A stretch of 64,000 bases of DNA from CAYILR01 sp964364175 (GTDB lineage Bacteria > Bdellovibrionota > UBA1018), in contig CAYILR010000002.1 of the NCBI GenBank assembly GCA_964364175.1, positions 1 through 64,000 on the forward strand, given 5' to 3'. Below the pieces are notes generated by a model, which saw only the letters and a program-made list of their open reading frames with translations, was not told the origin of the DNA and searched no databases. Below, in pieces: positions 61,380 through 64,000 of this stretch. Position numbers and translations under genes: made by a program. The number at the start of each line of letters is the position of its first letter. The stretch's first letter is position 1.

Positions 61380-62494
61380 AGAAAGTTCGTTACTCCTATT
61401 TGCCACAGCAATTTGCAAATCCAGAAGAGGTCTTAGAATCGATTCGAAAACATCTCACGACATGCAAATTCACTTTGGGACCGGAAGTCGAGCAATTTGA
61501 GAAATCCTTCGCGGCTTTGATCGACACACAACATGCGATAGGCGTCGGCAGTGGAACCGATGCACTCAAACTTCCACTCAAAGCCCTAGGCATTGGCTAT
61601 GGGGACGAAGTCATCACCGCGGCAAATACCTTCATTGCAACAGCCGGTGCCATTAATGAATTAGGAGCCAAAACCGTATTTGTCGATGCAACACCCTATT
61701 ATACTTTGAACACCGACCAGTTAGAAAAAGCCATCACACCCAAAACAAAAGCAATTATGCCCGTCCATTTCACTGGCGAGCCTGCTGATATGGGCCCGGT
61801 CATGGAAATTGCCAAAAAGCATCACCTCGTTGTGGTCGAAGACGCCTGCCAAGCGATTTCGGCGAGTGTAGACGGAAGAAATGTAGGAACTTTTGGTGAT
61901 GCGGCTGGGTTCAGTCTTCACCCCCTGAAGAATCTGAACGTCTGGGGAGATGCTGGCGTCACTGTGACCAACTCTATCGAAGTCAATCGGATGATGCGTC
62001 TGTTAAGAAATCACGGTCTAAAAAATCGAGATGAGATTGAGGTTTTTGGATACAATAGCCGACTGGATTCCATTCAAGCCATTGTGGGCAATTGGATCAT
62101 CAAGCAAACCGCTGCAATCACGGAAGCTCGAATTTCAAATGGCAGATACTACGATCGCGAACTCACGAAGATCGATGGTGTCAGAACTACTCCTCGCAGA
62201 AAAAATGTTCGTCAAGTGTTCCACCTCTACATGTTCGAAGTCGACCCCAAGCACCGAGATCCACTCGTGAAACACCTTCACCAAAGCGGAATTGAAGCCA
62301 AAGTCCACTACCCGATTCCCCTATTCTTACAACAAGGGCTCAGACACCTCGGTTACAAGCCCGGTGATTTCCCAGAAACCGAACGCCAAGCGAGACAAGT
62401 GGTTTCACTGCCCGTGGATCAACATCTGACTCGTGAAGAGCAGGACTATTGTATTCAGATGGTCCAAAGCTATTTCAGAGGAAAAAGGGAATAA
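61376..62494 (+). CDS. DegT/DnrJ/EryC1-family aminotransferase, tandem copy 1
   Basis: 372 residues. SGTDALKLPLKALG at the cofactor phosphate site, VVEDACQAISA with the PLP-stacking region, and PLP lysine K185 in SLHPLKNLNVWGDAG. RLLRNHGLKNRDEIEVFGYN and HYPIPLFLQQ are nearly repeated in the next gene, so the two are tandem paralogues. ATGA overlap with the SDR. 3-amino or 4-amino sugar formation; regiochemistry unknown. Confidence 0.88.
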   Translation: MKKVRYSYLPQQFANPEEVLESIRKHLTTCKFTLGPEVEQFEKSFAALIDTQHAIGVGSGTDALKLPLKALGIGYGDEVITAANTFIATAGAINELGAKTVFVDATPYYTLNTDQLEKAITPKTKAIMPVHFTGEPADMGPVMEIAKKHHLVVVEDACQAISASVDGRNVGTFGDAAGFSLHPLKNLNVWGDAGVTVTNSIEVNRMMRLLRNHGLKNRDEIEVFGYNSRLDSIQAIVGNWIIKQTAAITEARISNGRYYDRELTKIDGVRTTPRRKNVRQVFHLYMFEVDPKHRDPLVKHLHQSGIEAKVHYPIPLFLQQGLRHLGYKPGDFPETERQARQVVSLPVDQHLTREEQDYCIQMVQSYFRGKRE

Positions 62495-62503
62495 AAAAAT
62501 TCT

Positions 62504-63607
62504 ATGCCGCTAGAGGTTGCCTATACTGATTTTCCAGCACAATTTAATGACGATCAATTGGAAATTTTGGCAGCTGTACAAAAAGTCTTCGAAAAAGGGC
62601 ACTTCATCCTAGGGGAAGAGGTCGAACGTTTTGAGGAAGAGTTTGCTCGGCTTTGTGGTGCTAAGCATGCAATTGCAGTTGCCAATGGAACAGACTCTCT
62701 CATTCTTGCCTTGAAGGCCATCGATCTTCAAAAAGGAGATGAAGTCATCACCGCGTCAAACTCGTGGGTATCTTCAGCCTCCTCCGTTGCACTTCTGGGA
62801 GGAACACCCGTTTTTGTTGATGTTCAATCCGACCAAAATATTGATCCAAAAAAAATCGAAGCCGTGATCTCGAAAAAAACAAAAGCAATTCTTCCCGTTC
62901 ATCTGACAGGTCGATGTGCTGATATGGTTGCCATCAATCAAATTGCGAAAAAACACCAGATTCCAGTCATTGAAGATGCCGCTCAAGCCATTTGCGCCTC
63001 ACGTGATGATATCCTGGCTGGAAGTTCGGGGCTGATGGGGAGTTTCAGCCTCCATCCGCTCAAAAACCTCAACGCTGCAGGGGATGCAGGCGTATTGACC
63101 ACTCAGGATGATGAAATTGCAAAAAAGCTCCGGCTGCTTCGGAATCACGGTCTCAAAAATCGCGATGAAATCGTTCAATGGGGATACAATTCCCGTTTAG
63201 ACGAGCTTCAAGCGGCGATTCTGCGAACGCGAATTCCGAAACTAAAATCTCGAATTGAAAAGCGACGGCAAATCGCAAAAATGTACCGTGAACGGTTATC
63301 AAAAATCGTTACCTGCCCGACAGAACTCAAAGGCGAACATCACACCTACCATCTTTTTGTCATTCAATGCGACCAGCGAGACAAACTCCGTGATTATCTT
63401 CAAAAGCGACAAATCAGCACAAAGATCCACTATCCGATCCCAATCCACCTTCAAGAGGCTGCGAGCTATCTGGGTTACAAAAAAGGCTCACTACCGGAAA
63501 CTGAACAGCAGGCTGAGAGAATTCTTTCCCTGCCCATCCACTCACATCTATCGGACGCACAAGTGGATTGGGTTTCTCAGTCTATTTTGGATTTCTATTC
63601 TGAATAG
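62504..63607 (+). CDS. DegT/DnrJ/EryC1-family aminotransferase, tandem copy 2
   Basis: 367 residues. ANGTDSLILALKAI, VIEDAAQAICAS and PLP lysine K187 in SLHPLKNLNAAGDAG. Same overall layout as copy 1 but with a different substrate-facing region (HPLKNLNAAG versus NVWG, QWGYNSRLDELQ versus VFGYNSRLDSIQ). Nine bases separate the genes. Either they aminate two positions or two sugars, or they form a heterodimer. An A8 run lies at 62848-62855. Confidence 0.88.
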   Translation: MPLEVAYTDFPAQFNDDQLEILAAVQKVFEKGHFILGEEVERFEEEFARLCGAKHAIAVANGTDSLILALKAIDLQKGDEVITASNSWVSSASSVALLGGTPVFVDVQSDQNIDPKKIEAVISKKTKAILPVHLTGRCADMVAINQIAKKHQIPVIEDAAQAICASRDDILAGSSGLMGSFSLHPLKNLNAAGDAGVLTTQDDEIAKKLRLLRNHGLKNRDEIVQWGYNSRLDELQAAILRTRIPKLKSRIEKRRQIAKMYRERLSKIVTCPTELKGEHHTYHLFVIQCDQRDKLRDYLQKRQISTKIHYPIPIHLQEAASYLGYKKGSLPETEQQAERILSLPIHSHLSDAQVDWVSQSILDFYSE

Positions 63608-63628
63608 GGAAATGCTAGAAAACAGGAC

Positions 63629-64000
63629 ATGAACGTCAAAATTAAAACCTTAGAAGAGCTATCCCGTATTTCAGATAGTTTGAAAAAAATGGACAAGAGA
63701 GTCGTCCATTGTCACGGCGTGTTCGATCTTCTTCATCCAGGTCACATCAAACATCTTGAGACTGCAAAATCTCAGGGGGATGTTTTGTTGGTCACGATCA
63801 CTGCGGACGAGTTCGTCAATAAGGGGCCAGGTCGTCCCGCGTTCAATCATGGTTTGAGAGCTGAGTCTCTTTCAGCACTCAGCATGGTAGACTATGTGGC
63901 AATCAATTTCGCTTCCACAGCCGTTGATGCAATCAACGTTCTCAAGCCAACGGTTTATGTGAAAGGAAATGACTACGCCAATAAAGAGAGCGATGTTACC
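63629..64000 (+). CDS. RfaE2/HldE-type sugar-phosphate nucleotidyltransferase (partial, runs off the window)
   Basis: The first 124 residues are present; the gene continues past the right edge. ATG 63629 follows AGGA by a few bases and lies 21 bp after the aminotransferase stop. VVHCHGVFDLLHPGHIKHL (24-42 region) holds the HxGH nucleotidyltransferase motif; VTITADEFVNKGPGRPAF and YVKGNDYAN are typical of RfaE domain II and its relatives. In some proteins this domain is followed by a PfkB kinase domain, which would lie outside. Activates a heptose 1-phosphate or similar sugar phosphate; the GmhA gene at 15056 fits a heptose pathway. Confidence 0.88.
   Translation, partial: MNVKIKTLEELSRISDSLKKMDKRVVHCHGVFDLLHPGHIKHLETAKSQGDVLLVTITADEFVNKGPGRPAFNHGLRAESLSALSMVDYVAINFASTAVDAINVLKPTVYVKGNDYANKESDVT

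Noticed and set aside
1..64000. tRNA, rRNA, CRISPR arrays, transposases, integrases
   Set aside because: None of their sequence marks was found on reading either strand; small structured RNAs cannot be excluded by eye.

Overview
The window is one continuous surface-polysaccharide (O-antigen, capsule or glycoconjugate) locus, with a short stretch of decayed genes at its left edge. The host is almost certainly a Gram-negative bacterium: there are nonulosonate, heptose and acetamidino-sugar pathways, polyprenyl-phosphate glycosyltransferases and multi-span membrane glycosyltransferase candidates. The base composition is moderate. GTG and TTG starts are common at 4-bp ATGA/TTGA/GTGA overlaps. Nothing in the sequence fixes the genus. 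No rRNA, tRNA, CRISPR array, transposase or phage gene was seen.

Layout. 1-1601: fragments of two ATPase-type genes, followed by three copies of a 16-bp element. 1913-4225: a pair of small membrane proteins with winged-helix-like tails, and an AAA/DUF4143 ATPase. 4312-8490: GtrB-like glycosyltransferase, sugar epimerase/dehydratase, FkbM methyltransferase and a GT-C-like membrane protein. 8502-13240: an unusual carbon-chain cassette on the minus strand (acylating acetaldehyde dehydrogenase, 4-hydroxy-2-oxovalerate aldolase, SDR and a ThDP enzyme whose gene carries a G10 tract). 13317-17384: PglK-like ABC flippase, GmhA and a two-domain methyltransferase. 17473-31243: a legionaminic-acid-type pathway (LegC, NeuB/LegI, PtmE-like guanylyltransferase, NeuA/LegF, LegB) mixed with an oxidoreductase/aminotransferase set, a YfhO-type membrane protein, WbqC and a second GtrB. 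31300-37310: methyltransferases, glycosyltransferases, a GT-C-like protein and a NeuD/PglD acyltransferase. 37312-48121: HisF/HisH-like and two PP-loop amidotransferases (acetamidino group formation), an RffA-type aminotransferase, a decaying second copy of the membrane wHTH pair, a second copy of the GT-C-like protein, an LIC12162-type transferase and a sugar formyltransferase. 48139-57575: a B12-binding radical SAM protein, then an eight-gene minus-strand operon with a split transketolase, HAD phosphatase, two zinc dehydrogenases, an SDR and two methyltransferases. 57661-64000: WbuC cupin, an APH-like kinase, two SDRs, two tandem DegT aminotransferases and the start of an RfaE2/HldE-like nucleotidyltransferase.

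How the genes work together. Five PLP aminotransferases, six SDRs, seven methyltransferases, one acyl-, one formyl- and one amidino-transfer system, and three carbon-carbon bond-forming systems (ThDP synthase-like, HOA aldolase, split transketolase) point to a glycan built from several rare, branched and N-substituted sugars, including a nonulosonate. Export is probably by the PglK-like ABC protein; no Wzx or Wzy was recognised. The locus is assembled from short cassettes in both orientations with tail-to-tail junctions that overlap or nearly touch. Points most worth following up: a G10 tract that would make the ThDP enzyme phase-variable; two genes that appear to start with AUU behind perfect Shine-Dalgarno sequences; a duplicated membrane winged-helix pair, one copy frameshifted; and the two uncommon carbon-chain cassettes.
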